Source: JBFWWP01 sp050246115 (GTDB lineage Bacteria; Planctomycetota; UBA8108; UBA1146; JAJFFE01). From it: DNA of 64,000 nucleotides. The stretch is from the NCBI GenBank assembly GCA_050246115.1, contig JBFWWP010000012.1, forward strand, positions 1-64,000, written 5' to 3'. The translations under genes were made by a program, and so were the position numbers. Positions 8,335-17,531 of the stretch are shown piece by piece. The notes beneath the pieces are model-generated. The model was not told where the DNA came from. It was given only the letters and a program-made list of their open reading frames with translations, and did not search any database. Position 1 is the stretch's first letter. Each line of letters opens with the position of its first letter.

Positions 8335-8584
8335 GAGAAATTCCCCTTCCTCTCGGTTGGCGCACGACTTGTAGAGGCAGAGGAGGGGCGCTGGGGTACA
8401 CGAAACTGCGGAGATGCTGCAAGGTGTTGGCGGCAATCGAATTGGACGCGCGACCCGAAACTCGCGCCTTGGGCGTGCAGCGAACGCGAAGCGGAACACG
8501 GCCAATTCGGGATGGTGCGGCGACTCCTGAGCGCGAGAAAAGAGGACGCCCCCGCAGCGACGGTGCCGTGCGGGGGCGATTGAG

Positions 8585-8655
8585 AGGCGGCACCCGGATT
8601 CGAACCGGGGGTCAGGGTTTTGCAAACCCATGCCTTACCACTTGGCTATGCCGCC
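8585..8655 (-). tRNA. tRNA-Cys (anticodon GCA)
   Basis: A 71-nt tRNA on the minus strand. The acceptor GGCGGCA (8655-8649) pairs with TGCCGCC (8592-8586), and the discriminator is U (8585), as expected for tRNA-Cys. The anticodon loop TTGCAAA carries GCA. The T arm is CCCGG-TTCGAAT-CCGGG. CCA is not encoded. Confidence 0.95.
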
Positions 8656-8787
8656 AGAGGCTCGAACCGAGGTCGTCGAGGCGAGGCGAAGGGGCGGATC
8701 CTAGGAAAGTGCTGGCCCGGCGTCAACGGCGTTTGGTGGACCCGCGGAGCGCGGCGCGCGATGGGTCCATCCGCGCTTGCCCTGGGG

Positions 8788-11385
8788 CTACGGTTGCTGC
8801 GGTTTGCTGCGAAGGGCGTTGAGTCTCGAGGCCGCAGAGCCGATCGCGGGCGGCGCATCGCCCGCAGGCTTCGGTTTGGAGGCCGTCGAGGGGGGGCCTC
8901 CCTTCAGGTTCTTGAGCCGCGCCAGACTGCTCATGACTCCCTTGTTGTCGACCTTGACCTCTCCGGACTCGCTCTCGGTAAACGGCCGCTCCGCAGTCGC
9001 CGCGACTTCATTCGGGTTGCCGGCGTCGGGACTCACCGGTTCTTCGCCGGCGGTGGGGGCCTTCGTCGGCGCGGCACTCCCGAGCGAGCGAAGCCGCGCG
9101 AGGGAGTTCGCAATGACGGGAGCGCGACTCGGCGGGATCACCTCGGTCTTGGCCTCCGGGTCGGCGCAACTCGCGGCGGACGCGAACGACGTCGGCTCGT
9201 CGTGGGTCACGACCGCGGGCGTCGGCAGGGTGACGGGCTCAGGAGGACGCAGAGCATGCCGCCACTCGCTGAGGCGCGGATTCTCGGCGTCGAGTCGCTC
9301 GAGGCGGCTCACGAGTTCTGCGAGCAACCCGAGATCCCCCAACTTGCGCGCTGCCTCCCCACACCAGCCGTAGGCGGTGATGGCCTCGGCCGACTTCCCG
9401 CGAAGCTCGGCGAGTCGGGCGGCGAGGAAGGCGACGCAGCGGTTGGTGCCGGACTCCTCGACGGAGTCGGTGAGCGTGGCAATCCAGCCGAACTGCCCGC
9501 CGATGAGTTCAATGAGCTGCTCTTCCAGTTGGAGACGCGGACTCTGGGTGACCTCGGTCGCCTGTTCGCGCCAGACCTTGCGCGCGATGCCAGACAGTGG
9601 GTCCAACTCGAGAATCTCCTCGAGGAGCGGGCGGAGTTTGGCCGGGTCCGCGGTCGTCGTCGTCACCCGCTCGAGCAACGATTGCAGCACTGCCGCGGCG
9701 CGCGACGGTCGTCCGCAGCGGCGCTCCAGCTGTGCCAGACGACGCGCCGAGACTTCGTCATCGGGTCGGAGTTGGAACAGGATCTCGGCCGCTTCTCGTG
9801 CCTCCGGCCAAAATTGCCCCGCCTCCAGCCGATCGCAGTGTTGGACGAGTAGCTCGCCGAGTTCGTGGCGGTCACCGCGTGCTCGCGCATCCTCGACCAA
9901 CCAACCGGTGTACGCGGCGTTCGCAACGTCGAGCTCGGCCATGCGGCGAAAGAACTCGCGGGCCTCCGGCACGGTATCGCGCGTGGTCCAACCGGCGGTG
10001 CGTCGCAAGCCCGCGAGGTGATCCATCGCCCGCGCCGCGTTGCCGGCACGAAAGTGGAGTTCGATGAGCCGACTCCGGACGTCGGCACCTTCCTCGCCGG
10101 CAACGAATAGTTCTTGGTAGGACTCGAGGGCGTGTGAGTAGTCCTCACGAGCATGGTAGAGGTCAGCGAGCTGCCGCCGCGCGCGGGTGACGCCGTCGAT
10201 GTGACCGGAGCGTTGGCATTGGTCGAGGAACCGCTTGAGGATCTGCTCGTTGCCTTCGGCGTGCTCGACGATCTTCTCGAGGGTCGAGCGCGCGCGATCC
10301 ACCTCTCCGCGATCCTCGAACCGCTGTGCCAGGGCCAATCCTTCGGCAACGGCCTCTTCACCCTTGCCATAGCGCGCAAGGAGCGACACGTAACGCTCGT
10401 AGATGGCGAGATTGTCGGGGTCGATCTGAATGATGCGCCGACACGCTCGGATCGTGTCCTCGATGCGGAACTGACCGACGCACTTCTCCGCGAACGCGAG
10501 GAAGCGCTCGATGGCCAGGGTGCGCAGACCTAGCCGCTCGCAGATCTCCGCCAGCTTGAAGCCGATGTCGAAGTCGTCGAGCCCGAGTTCTTCCGCGCGC
10601 TCGAGCAGTCGGCGTGCTCTGCGGGTGTCACCGCTCTTCTCCGCGTCGCAGCCCAGCTGGAACAGCTGCACCGGGTTGATGCGGTCGATGCAGCCGTCCG
10701 CACGCAGTCGCTCGACCGCTTCCAGTGCGGCAAACGGGTCGACCAAGGACGAATCGAGCACTTCCCCGAGGTCGCGTTGGCCGTCGAGCTGCGACAGGAC
10801 CGCGAACTCGAAGGGGTGCTGGTCGCTGCCCTGCAGGTAGGGCATCGACTTCGGAGTCGCATAGTACACGTCCTTCAGGGTCGAGAGCTCCTCTTGGATC
10901 AAGTCCCAACGACCCATGCGTCGAGCTGCTGCCATGATCAGCTCGGTCGGCGAGAGCTGCAGTTGGAAGTAGTCCGAGATCGTGGGGCGCGCCGCGTGTT
11001 CGAAGCTCGCATCGCCCGGTTCGACGTCGATCCGCGGACTAGCGAGCAAGTCTGCGAAGTGAAGCTCGATGGCGTGGAGCACCAGATCGGGCACCTCGGA
11101 CGGCGGCACCCACTGCTGCTCGAGGACGATTGCGCCGGGATCGCGATTCTCCGCCTGCGCGATGCGACGGGCCTTTTTCTGATCCTTGTCCCGCAAGGAG
11201 GGCGAAGAAAACACCGCGACTTCGAGGAGCGAAGGCGGGTTGTCGTGGAGCAAGTCGACGATCTTGCCCCCGAGGAGGCGGAGCGCGAATGGGGCTCTGC
11301 CGGCCGCCGGACGTAGGCGCCAGCATGCATTCGCTTCCATGCGCTCGTTCGCAATCAGCTGAGCTACGAGCTCCTTGGTGTCCAA
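8788..11385 (-). CDS. DUF4388-like and TPR protein with reiterated C-terminal SLARLRxL motifs
   Basis: An 865-aa cytoplasmic-looking protein with no signal peptide. The TTG start at 11385 has GGAGG 5 nt upstream. Residues about 1-250 resemble a DUF4388-type module (FALRLLGGKIVDLLHDNPPS near the start; FEFAVLSQLDGQRDLGEVLD around 200), families often tied to bacterial signalling. Residues 250-700 are alpha-helical TPR-like repeats (ARRLLERAEELGLDDFDIGF; ACRRIIQIDPDNLAIYERYV). The C-terminal ~140 residues are Pro/Ala/Glu-rich and contain three short related helices: NSLARLRSLG, SSLARLKNLK and SRLNALRSK. It probably acts as a scaffold. The palindromic repeat copy 2 separates it from the upstream TPR gene. 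DUF4388 is a fold-level guess. Confidence 0.65.
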   Translation of the reverse strand: MDTKELVAQLIANERMEANACWRLRPAAGRAPFALRLLGGKIVDLLHDNPPSLLEVAVFSSPSLRDKDQKKARRIAQAENRDPGAIVLEQQWVPPSEVPDLVLHAIELHFADLLASPRIDVEPGDASFEHAARPTISDYFQLQLSPTELIMAAARRMGRWDLIQEELSTLKDVYYATPKSMPYLQGSDQHPFEFAVLSQLDGQRDLGEVLDSSLVDPFAALEAVERLRADGCIDRINPVQLFQLGCDAEKSGDTRRARRLLERAEELGLDDFDIGFKLAEICERLGLRTLAIERFLAFAEKCVGQFRIEDTIRACRRIIQIDPDNLAIYERYVSLLARYGKGEEAVAEGLALAQRFEDRGEVDRARSTLEKIVEHAEGNEQILKRFLDQCQRSGHIDGVTRARRQLADLYHAREDYSHALESYQELFVAGEEGADVRSRLIELHFRAGNAARAMDHLAGLRRTAGWTTRDTVPEAREFFRRMAELDVANAAYTGWLVEDARARGDRHELGELLVQHCDRLEAGQFWPEAREAAEILFQLRPDDEVSARRLAQLERRCGRPSRAAAVLQSLLERVTTTTADPAKLRPLLEEILELDPLSGIARKVWREQATEVTQSPRLQLEEQLIELIGGQFGWIATLTDSVEESGTNRCVAFLAARLAELRGKSAEAITAYGWCGEAARKLGDLGLLAELVSRLERLDAENPRLSEWRHALRPPEPVTLPTPAVVTHDEPTSFASAASCADPEAKTEVIPPSRAPVIANSLARLRSLGSAAPTKAPTAGEEPVSPDAGNPNEVAATAERPFTESESGEVKVDNKGVMSSLARLKNLKGGPPSTASKPKPAGDAPPAIGSAASRLNALRSKPQQP

Positions 11386-11427
11386 GGTTCCTCCGGCGGA
11401 AAGACCATGACTTGGGCAGCGCCCTGT

Positions 11428-11615
11428 CTTAGGAGTCGCCCAAGAATGACTTCACCCTCTTGCTCGTCGCTTCGGGCCATCTTCGACCGATCCGGAAACC
11501 TCGAAATCCTCACCGGAACTAAGGCTACGCCTCCGGTTTCGAGCTTTCCGGATCGGCCGAAACTAACCCAAATCGACGGCAAGATGTCGAAGTTATTCTT
11601 GGGCGACTCCTTAGT
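11428..11615 (-). repeat. palindromic repeat element, copy 2
   Basis: About 188 bp, bounded by TTAGGAGTCGCCCAAGAATG on the left and TATTCTTGGGCGACTCCTTA on the right. The halves are imperfect inverse complements with a centre near CCGGAACTAAGGC. It shows high identity to copy 3 in the same orientation and to copy 1 inverted. It fills the gap between the start of the DUF4388/TPR gene and the end of the next upstream gene. Confidence 0.9.
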
Positions 11616-11688
11616 CTAACATCCCAAAGGTCACCGGAACGGAGCGACGAGTCGTTGCGCCGGTCGGGGCACGGTCCGAGAACATCGC

Positions 11689-13338
11689 TCACTCGAGCGA
11701 TTGCAGGAGCTGCGCGAATCGGGGCAGACCGCGAAGTGACTGGAGATCGACATCGTTGCGAAGATGAGCCAGGTCCTTGAACCCGTGGCGCACGGCCAGT
11801 TCGAGGGCGTCGATGGCCGGGTCGGGGCGTCCAGCGAGGGCCAGCGTGCAACCGAGATTGTAGTACGCCAAGGAATCGGTGGGCTCCAACCGCGTCGCTT
11901 CCCGAAAGTGCTCGATGGCCAGCTCGAGCTGCCGCGCGAGCAGGGCGGTGAACGCGATCTCGTAGTGCACCCGATGATCGGCGGGAAAGCGCCGCAGCAT
12001 GGCGAGCAGGTCGTTGAGTGCGCCCTGCGTGTCTCCGGACTCGCGCCGGTGGATGGCTTCGATGATCAGGACCTGGCGTGAGATACTGTCGAGTTCGACG
12101 GAGTTCTCGAGGCCCAGGCGGCGGAGGAACTCCGCGCCGCGCGAGTCTTCCAACCGCGAGAGGGCCGCCGCTACCTCGACTTGAAGGGAGAGGTCCGGCT
12201 CGAGGTACAGGAGGCGCGCGAACACCGGAACGCCCTGCTTGCCCGCAACCCACTCGAGTCGATAGATCAAACGTTGACGGCTCTCGGGCGGCAACTCGGT
12301 GTAGTCCGCGATGGGCAACGCCGACTGACTCGCGAGATCGACCGGCGCCCCCAGTCGATTCCAGGCCGCGTAGAGCCGGCGAACCTCGGACGGAACGACT
12401 TGGCTCTCGGCTGCCCAACGGTCCAAGCGTTCGATCCCCCAGGCGCCGAGTTCGAGAAACAGCTGTCGCGCTTCCCGCACCTCCTCGGGCTCATAGGTTT
12501 CCAGTCGACGGAGCGCGGCGGTCGCGAGTTCTTCGCGGAGTTCGTCCCACGGGGGGCCGTGACGTTCGACCAGGGTCGCGAGGAGCGGGGCGAGGCAGCG
12601 CTGCTCGAAACGCGTCTTGCCTAGGACTTCCCGGGAGTCTCCCGCGGCGCCGACGGCGATTCGCTGCTCGACCCGCGCCAGCAGGTCTTCCACGAGGCGA
12701 TCGTAGAAGCGCTGCACGACCGGTGTGGTCGTGCCGCCCCGGAGGCGTTCGAAGACGACCGGCACGAGGGAGAACTCATGGGTGAGCAGCGCGTCGTAGG
12801 CGGTTCGGATTTCGCGGCGTGTTCGATTGCGAGTGCCGCGGAGTTCCTGCAGTCGGTTGACGAGGTCTGCGCGCGAGGAGTCGGGCTCGGCCTCCGGGAC
12901 CGCGCCCGTTGCTGCTTCCGGTTCTGGTTCCGACGCGTCGGTGGGGGGGGCATCCCCGCGGCCCGGCGCTGGCCCCGCGTCGGTCTCGGTGGGAGCGAGC
13001 TGAGCGGCGATCCGGTTGGCGTTGGCACGGGCGTCGTCGAAACGCTGGAGATTCTCCTCGAGCGCGGTCAGATCCTGTGAGAGGAGGGCGAATAGCCGAG
13101 CTTGGAGGGCGCGCACCACCGGCGCGCCCGAGGATCCCGCGAGGACTTGGCGGAGCTGGGCGACGTCGTCCGATCCCACTTCCTCCCACAGGCTCCGCCG
13201 AGCCGCAGCGACTTGGTTCGGGGTGCCGGACTCGAGGAAGCGGCAGATCCGCTCGAGCGGGTGCTCGGCGCCGAGCCCGCCCGTCGGCGCTCCAAACGCG
13301 CCCACCAACAGCGCTCCGAGGGTCAGGAGGGTTCTCAC
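11689..13338 (-). CDS. exported TPR-containing conserved hypothetical protein
   Basis: 549 aa from the GTG at 13338, chosen because the product then starts with a clean signal peptide (VRTLLTLGALLVGAFGAP..., cleavage near GLGA-EH). An upstream frame extension to 13422 gives only a basic, unconvincing N-terminus. A variable region rich in Pro, Ala and Glu (about 120-160) is followed by a long helical domain. The last ~120 residues hold at least two TPR units, with AIEHFREATRLEPTDSLAYY and NLGCTLALAGRPDPAIDALE. The terminal LRGLPRFAQLL motif is common at the end of TPR domains. It is probably periplasmic. It lies 86 bp downstream of the UDPGP gene on the same strand. No function is assigned. 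Confidence 0.7.
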   Translation of the reverse strand: MRTLLTLGALLVGAFGAPTGGLGAEHPLERICRFLESGTPNQVAAARRSLWEEVGSDDVAQLRQVLAGSSGAPVVRALQARLFALLSQDLTALEENLQRFDDARANANRIAAQLAPTETDAGPAPGRGDAPPTDASEPEPEAATGAVPEAEPDSSRADLVNRLQELRGTRNRTRREIRTAYDALLTHEFSLVPVVFERLRGGTTTPVVQRFYDRLVEDLLARVEQRIAVGAAGDSREVLGKTRFEQRCLAPLLATLVERHGPPWDELREELATAALRRLETYEPEEVREARQLFLELGAWGIERLDRWAAESQVVPSEVRRLYAAWNRLGAPVDLASQSALPIADYTELPPESRQRLIYRLEWVAGKQGVPVFARLLYLEPDLSLQVEVAAALSRLEDSRGAEFLRRLGLENSVELDSISRQVLIIEAIHRRESGDTQGALNDLLAMLRRFPADHRVHYEIAFTALLARQLELAIEHFREATRLEPTDSLAYYNLGCTLALAGRPDPAIDALELAVRHGFKDLAHLRNDVDLQSLRGLPRFAQLLQSLE

Positions 13339-13424
13339 GGACTCGGAACCTCTTCTCTTGCCACGTGGATCGATTTCAAGCGACCGTCTCCGCCCCCCCC
13401 GACTCGGGGCCCGTCGAGCCACCC

Positions 13425-14876
13425 CTACTCGAGAAGGAGCTGGTCGGTCACCTCAATAGTTTTACCTTGTCCGCGCTGGCTGCGCAGGCGATCCGCAAGT
13501 TCTTCGGCGGAATCCGCGAACAAGGCGCTCACTTCGAGCGTCGCCGTCACTTGCCCGCTCCCGTCCCGGGGAACGGCCACCCCCGCCGACTCGAGCCAGC
13601 GCGCCCACCGGTCGATGAGGGCTTGCCGGCACGACGACGGCGTGTCGTCCCCTTCGAGCCCTTTGACCGGCGCAAACTCCTCCCCGCGGTCTGCCTCCAC
13701 CACGATCGGGTTGCGCGCATGCGGTAGCACATCGAAGAGGAAACTCTCGAACTTCACCGAGTTCGGTTCGCCGGTGTCGACCGACTGGCCGGCTCGCAGG
13801 TAGGGCGTAGCCTTGTAGGCGTGGTGATACGGCATGTCGAAGCTGGCCGCACCTTCCCGATTCGCGGCCAGGAAGTTCACCGAGATCACGTGGCTCGCCA
13901 CATTGCCGGCGCGGAATGTGAGTTGCCCGTCGGCGTCCCGGGCATGACGCTCGGAATCGCTGAGCTCCGTGTACTCGACGACGACGGTGCGGTCCCCACT
14001 GCGGCAAAAGACGCCCATTTTCTCCTCGGGACTCTTCTTCGCGACCGCCTTGGAGGAGAACTGGGAGTCCTCCAGAATGTGGTGGCCCAAGAACGCCGGG
14101 TCACAGACTCGCAGCAGCGGGTTGTCGACTTGGTGATAGAGCAGATAGCGAATCCCTTGTTGGGTCAGGGTGGGTTCGAGCGTGCGGATGATGCTCGCGG
14201 CACCGCCATGACCGTTGGGACTGAGCGCGATCTCATGACGATCGCGGAGCAACATGCGGCCACGCCGTCGGTCGACCACCGGCAACATGCCTTGCTCGTG
14301 GAAACTCACCGAACTCGGATTGAGACCGAAGTAGGCGTGCTCCTGGAAGTAGGATCGCGTCGCCTCGTGATTCGAGCGGCTGGTCATGATCAGCCACGGA
14401 ATCGATCGGCGTACTCGGCGCTGCATGGCGAGGATCTGATCCGCGAAGCCATGAAACAAGGTGCGCCCGGTGATCGGTCCAACGGGGTACAGGCCCTTCG
14501 GCCCGTCGAAGCGCAGCCGCGTGCCTTGTCCACCGGCGACGAGGAACACTCCGACCTCGCCCGCCCGGAAGCTCGTGAGTCCCACCTCGGTCGCGTGGGT
14601 CAATGCCTGCCGGCTCGCTTCGTCCACCGCGAGCGGCACCATCGAAACCGGGCCGAGAGCACCGGGGTCGCGCGGGGCGGGCTGCGAGTTGTTCGCGTCC
14701 CGCAGTCCGCGGATCAGACGGTTGAACTCCTGGAAGTCGATGGCTGCGATCTGTTCGAGTAGGAATTGGCGCTGCTCGGAGTTGATCTCTTCCCAGTACT
14801 CGAAGATCTGCTCCTGACCCGCCTCGTAGACCTTGGCCACGTTCACTTGGTCCCGCGGCGTCTCAACCCGGATCAT
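13425..14876 (-). CDS. UDPGP-family nucleotidyltransferase (UDP-N-acetylglucosamine/UTP-hexose pyrophosphorylase-like)
   Basis: 483 aa from the ATG at 14876, which has a GGAAGGA site upstream; an in-frame TTG at 14966 would add 30 unlikely residues. It shows the uridylyltransferase signature LVAGGQGTRLRFDGPKGLYP (112-131), where the GGxGTRL loop and the Lys of PKG bind UTP. Downstream come YHQVDNPLLRVCDPAFLG, resembling the sugar-binding/metal region, and IVVEADRGEEFAPVKG, typical of the C-terminal side of UAP/UGP enzymes. The sequence style is eukaryote-like (UAP1 type) rather than bacterial GlmU or GalU. The expected reaction is UTP plus hexose-1-phosphate to UDP-sugar and PPi, feeding envelope glycans. 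The exact sugar is not decidable. Confidence 0.85.
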   Translation of the reverse strand: MIRVETPRDQVNVAKVYEAGQEQIFEYWEEINSEQRQFLLEQIAAIDFQEFNRLIRGLRDANNSQPAPRDPGALGPVSMVPLAVDEASRQALTHATEVGLTSFRAGEVGVFLVAGGQGTRLRFDGPKGLYPVGPITGRTLFHGFADQILAMQRRVRRSIPWLIMTSRSNHEATRSYFQEHAYFGLNPSSVSFHEQGMLPVVDRRRGRMLLRDRHEIALSPNGHGGAASIIRTLEPTLTQQGIRYLLYHQVDNPLLRVCDPAFLGHHILEDSQFSSKAVAKKSPEEKMGVFCRSGDRTVVVEYTELSDSERHARDADGQLTFRAGNVASHVISVNFLAANREGAASFDMPYHHAYKATPYLRAGQSVDTGEPNSVKFESFLFDVLPHARNPIVVEADRGEEFAPVKGLEGDDTPSSCRQALIDRWARWLESAGVAVPRDGSGQVTATLEVSALFADSAEELADRLRSQRGQGKTIEVTDQLLLE

Positions 14877-15319
14877 TCCGTTCCTTCCTCGCGTCGAACC
14901 CATCCCATACCGGCTTCTCCAGGCCTCCGTCGATCCGGACCTCCGAAGGCCGCCCCCGGCGCGCAAACCCGCTGCACGCGGCGACGCGGCGGCCTGGGAT
15001 CGGCTGGCGGCGGGGCCGCCGGCTCCCCAGAAGGGCCGCGGATTCTAGCAGTGGGCACTTCGAAGGCCAACTCAGGCTTGGCCGACCGCTACGAGGTGGG
15101 CAACATCGAACTCGTGCGCTGGCCGCGCCGTTCGGGCGGCTCGAGAACTCGCCCCGGGCGTTCGTGGCGACGCCAACGGAGATCGGGGCCTGCGTCGCGA
15201 GCGATCGAAGCGTTCCCTTCCCCGGGTTGGGCGGCTGGGGTCGACGGCCCTGGACTCGCCGAGGATTCCGTTGACTTCCCGGTTTGCGGGCGCCAGGACG
15301 GGGAACAGAAAGGGGCCAG
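14877..15319. other. divergent intergenic region
   Basis: This 443-bp gap separates the minus-strand UDPGP gene from plus-strand nadC and must hold promoters for both directions. I cannot identify clear -35/-10 elements. The open frames here are proline/arginine-rich shadows. Confidence 0.5.
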
Positions 15320-16258
15320 GTGGTCGACACCGACGAACTCGAACGGTTTTGGTCGCGACCCGAGAGTCACGCCGCGCTTCGGCGCTGGTTGACCGCGGGT
15401 TTGGAGGAGGACCGCGTCGACCAGGATCTGGCGACCCGAGCCTTGTTGGACGACGCGCCCGGCCAGGTCGTTGCCGACGTCACGGCGCAGGCGCCGGGGG
15501 TCTCGTGCGGGGCCCGAGCGGCCATCGAGTGCTTCCGAGCGCTCGACGCTCAACTCGAGGTGGAGCAATACGTTGCTGACGGGACGGAAGTTCTGGTCGG
15601 AGCCGAAGTCCTGCGAGTTCGCGGTAGCGCGGCGGCGATCTTGGGGGCAGAGCGAACCGCCCTCAACCTGTGGAGTCATCTGTCCGGAATCGCAACGCAG
15701 ACCCGGAACTGGTCGCGCCTTTGCCCCGAGGTCACCATCCTGGACACTCGCAAGACCTTACCGGGCATCCGGATCTTTCAGAAGCATGCGGTCCGCTGTG
15801 GCGGTGGGGTCAACCACCGCTTCGATCTCGGCGAGTTCCCCATGGTCAAGGAGAACCATCGTAAGCTGTTTCGCGACCGCCACCTGACCCCGGGAGCCTC
15901 GGCTCGGGACGAGATCCGCGCGATCGTGGAGCGGGTTCGCGCCCGGACCGATACCCGATTGGAGGTCGAGGTCGAGGATCTGGAGTCCTTCCTCTCTTGT
16001 CTGGAAGCGGGAGTGGAGCTGATCTTGCTGGACAATCAGGCGCCGACGACGATCGCCGAGTGGATCGCCGAGGCTCGAAGTCGAGGAATCGCCCTTGCCG
16101 GGTCCGCCTTGGAGGCCTCCGGCGGCATCCTCGACCGTACCCTTTCGGCCTATGCGCGATCCGGCGTGCAACGGATTTCGTTGGGCGCACTGACGCACTC
16201 GGTAAGGGCCTGGGATCTCTCTCTGCACGTGAGGTGGGCGACGGAGGCCGCGAAATGA
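15320..16258 (+). CDS. nadC: nicotinate-nucleotide pyrophosphorylase (carboxylating)
   Basis: 312 aa from the GTG at 15320 (AGGGG just upstream). NadC converts quinolinate and PRPP to nicotinate mononucleotide, CO2 and PPi in de novo NAD synthesis. Seen in the sequence: TERTALN-type helix (AERTALNLWSHLSGIAT), TRKT (in ILDTRKTLPGIR), GGGVNHRFDLGEFPMVKENH (substrate phosphate and quinolinate binding), VEVEDLE and ILLDNQ strand ends, and the final EASGGI and ISLGALTHS barrel motifs. The N-terminal strand-helix half (EDRVDQDLAT) is also present, so the protein looks complete. It heads a plus-strand group with DUF2062, DUF192 and DNA-binding genes that have no clear link to NAD synthesis. Confidence 0.95.
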   Translation: MVDTDELERFWSRPESHAALRRWLTAGLEEDRVDQDLATRALLDDAPGQVVADVTAQAPGVSCGARAAIECFRALDAQLEVEQYVADGTEVLVGAEVLRVRGSAAAILGAERTALNLWSHLSGIATQTRNWSRLCPEVTILDTRKTLPGIRIFQKHAVRCGGGVNHRFDLGEFPMVKENHRKLFRDRHLTPGASARDEIRAIVERVRARTDTRLEVEVEDLESFLSCLEAGVELILLDNQAPTTIAEWIAEARSRGIALAGSALEASGGILDRTLSAYARSGVQRISLGALTHSVRAWDLSLHVRWATEAAK

Positions 16259-16294
16259 TGGGGTTTCCCTGGCGCCCGGGTTGGAAGTAGGCCC

Positions 16295-16984
16295 GTGGCG
16301 TATCGCTACGTCTACCGCCGGTTCGTGCAGCGCTGGGTGGGTATCAACGACACCCCGGAGTCGATCGCCTTGGGAACGGCCACGGGGTTGTTCATCGGCA
16401 TGACGCCGACGGTGGGTATCCAGATCGTCCTCATCCTGATCCTCAACTCGCTCGTGCGGGCCAACCGGCTCGCCGGGGTGATCATGGTGAACATCTCGAA
16501 TCCACTCACCCTGATTCCCCTCTACTGGCTCGACTACCAACTCGGGGCCTGGCTGCTCGGTGTCGAGCGGGTCAGCGCCGAGCGCTTCGAGCAGGTCTTC
16601 CAGGGGTTTCGGAGCGAAGCGAGTCGAACCGAGTGGTGGAGCGCCTTCCGGGAACTCGCGGTGGTCAACGTCGAAATCTACGTGCCGATGCTCGTTGGCG
16701 GGGTGTTGCTGGGGTTGGTGCTGGCTTTGCCTGCGTATCCGCTCACCCTGCGGTTCATGCGCGCGCATCACCGACGACGTTCGCACAAGCACGCGCTGCT
16801 GCGACTCCGCGAGATCCGCCGCAAGGAGCGTGCGACCGCGCGCGCGGCGCTGCGGCCGGGGAATTCAGGGGGTGAAGTGGAAAGCGAAGCCGTTCGTTAC
16901 GACAATCGGGAGGACGGGCGGCGGCTGCCCGCCTCCGAGAGATCCGTGGATGAGGACGAGAAACGAGAGAGGACGATTCGATGA
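16295..16984 (+). CDS. DUF2062 membrane protein
   Basis: 229 aa from a GTG with GGAAG upstream, 36 bp after nadC. The DUF2062 pattern is clear: a short N-terminal amphipathic helix, then IALGTATGLFIGMTPTVGIQ and a membrane helix (IVLILILNSLVRANRLAGV), then the conserved ISNPLTLIPLYWLDYQLG. A second pair of hydrophobic segments (MLVGGVLLGLVLALPAYPL) follows. The C-terminal ~60 residues are highly charged and cytoplasmic. DUF2062 proteins are small inner-membrane proteins sometimes fused to glycosyltransferases; the function is not known. The last codons overlap the next gene (ATGA), which suggests coupled translation. Confidence 0.85.
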   Translation: MAYRYVYRRFVQRWVGINDTPESIALGTATGLFIGMTPTVGIQIVLILILNSLVRANRLAGVIMVNISNPLTLIPLYWLDYQLGAWLLGVERVSAERFEQVFQGFRSEASRTEWWSAFRELAVVNVEIYVPMLVGGVLLGLVLALPAYPLTLRFMRAHHRRRSHKHALLRLREIRRKERATARAALRPGNSGGEVESEAVRYDNREDGRRLPASERSVDEDEKRERTIR

Positions 16985-17457
16985 AGCGGGGCGTTGGGAG
17001 TTGGGCAGGTTTGGCGGTGGTGGTCCTGAGCGGCTGCTTCGGCAACGACGCAGTGCCGCAGGTGCCAGTCGGGATGCACGAACTGAGGGTGAACAACCGC
17101 CAGGTGCTGGCAGAGGTCGTCGCTACGCCGATCGGGCGCGAAACCGGCTTGATGCATCGGTCGGGCTTGGGCAAGGACCGTGGCATGATCTTCTGCTTTC
17201 CCGACTCCGCACCGCGCAGCTTCTATATGAAGAACTGCCTGTTTCCGATCGACGTCGCCTTCCTGGATGAGTCGGGGAAGATTTTGGTCATCCACACCAT
17301 GGCCGTGGAGACGAAGGAGCATTCGTTCTTGTACACGAAGTACCCATCCGGCCAACCCGCTTCCCACGCCTTGGAGATGACGGGCGGCTGGTTCGCCGAG
17401 AATGGAGTGAAAGCGGGGGATGTGATCGAGAAGCTGCCACCCCTCGCGCGCCAATGA
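16981..17457 (+). CDS. DUF192 lipoprotein
   Basis: 158 aa. It has a lipoprotein signal with lipobox VLSGC (Cys-19) followed by a complete DUF192 domain: a beta-strand entry (HELRVNNRQVLAEVVATP), the GLMHRSGLGKDRGMIF turn, SFYMKNCLFPIDVAFLDESG and a late ALEMTGGWFAENGVKAGD segment. DUF192 is a small conserved beta-barrel of unknown function, frequently exported or lipid-anchored. The start overlaps the DUF2062 stop by four bases. It is probably anchored at the periplasmic face of the inner or outer membrane. Confidence 0.9.
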   Translation: MKRGVGSWAGLAVVVLSGCFGNDAVPQVPVGMHELRVNNRQVLAEVVATPIGRETGLMHRSGLGKDRGMIFCFPDSAPRSFYMKNCLFPIDVAFLDESGKILVIHTMAVETKEHSFLYTKYPSGQPASHALEMTGGWFAENGVKAGDVIEKLPPLARQ

Positions 17458-17531
17458 GGTCGGTACGGAACTGAGGGGGGCAACCCGCGGCGGGAGTGAC
17501 CGCCGCGACGCGATGGGAGCAACCGACAGGC

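Noticed and set aside
8038..8583. 181-aa plus-strand open frame
   Set aside because: No ribosome-binding site or recognisable domain, poor composition, and it overlaps the better-supported minus-strand small ORF.
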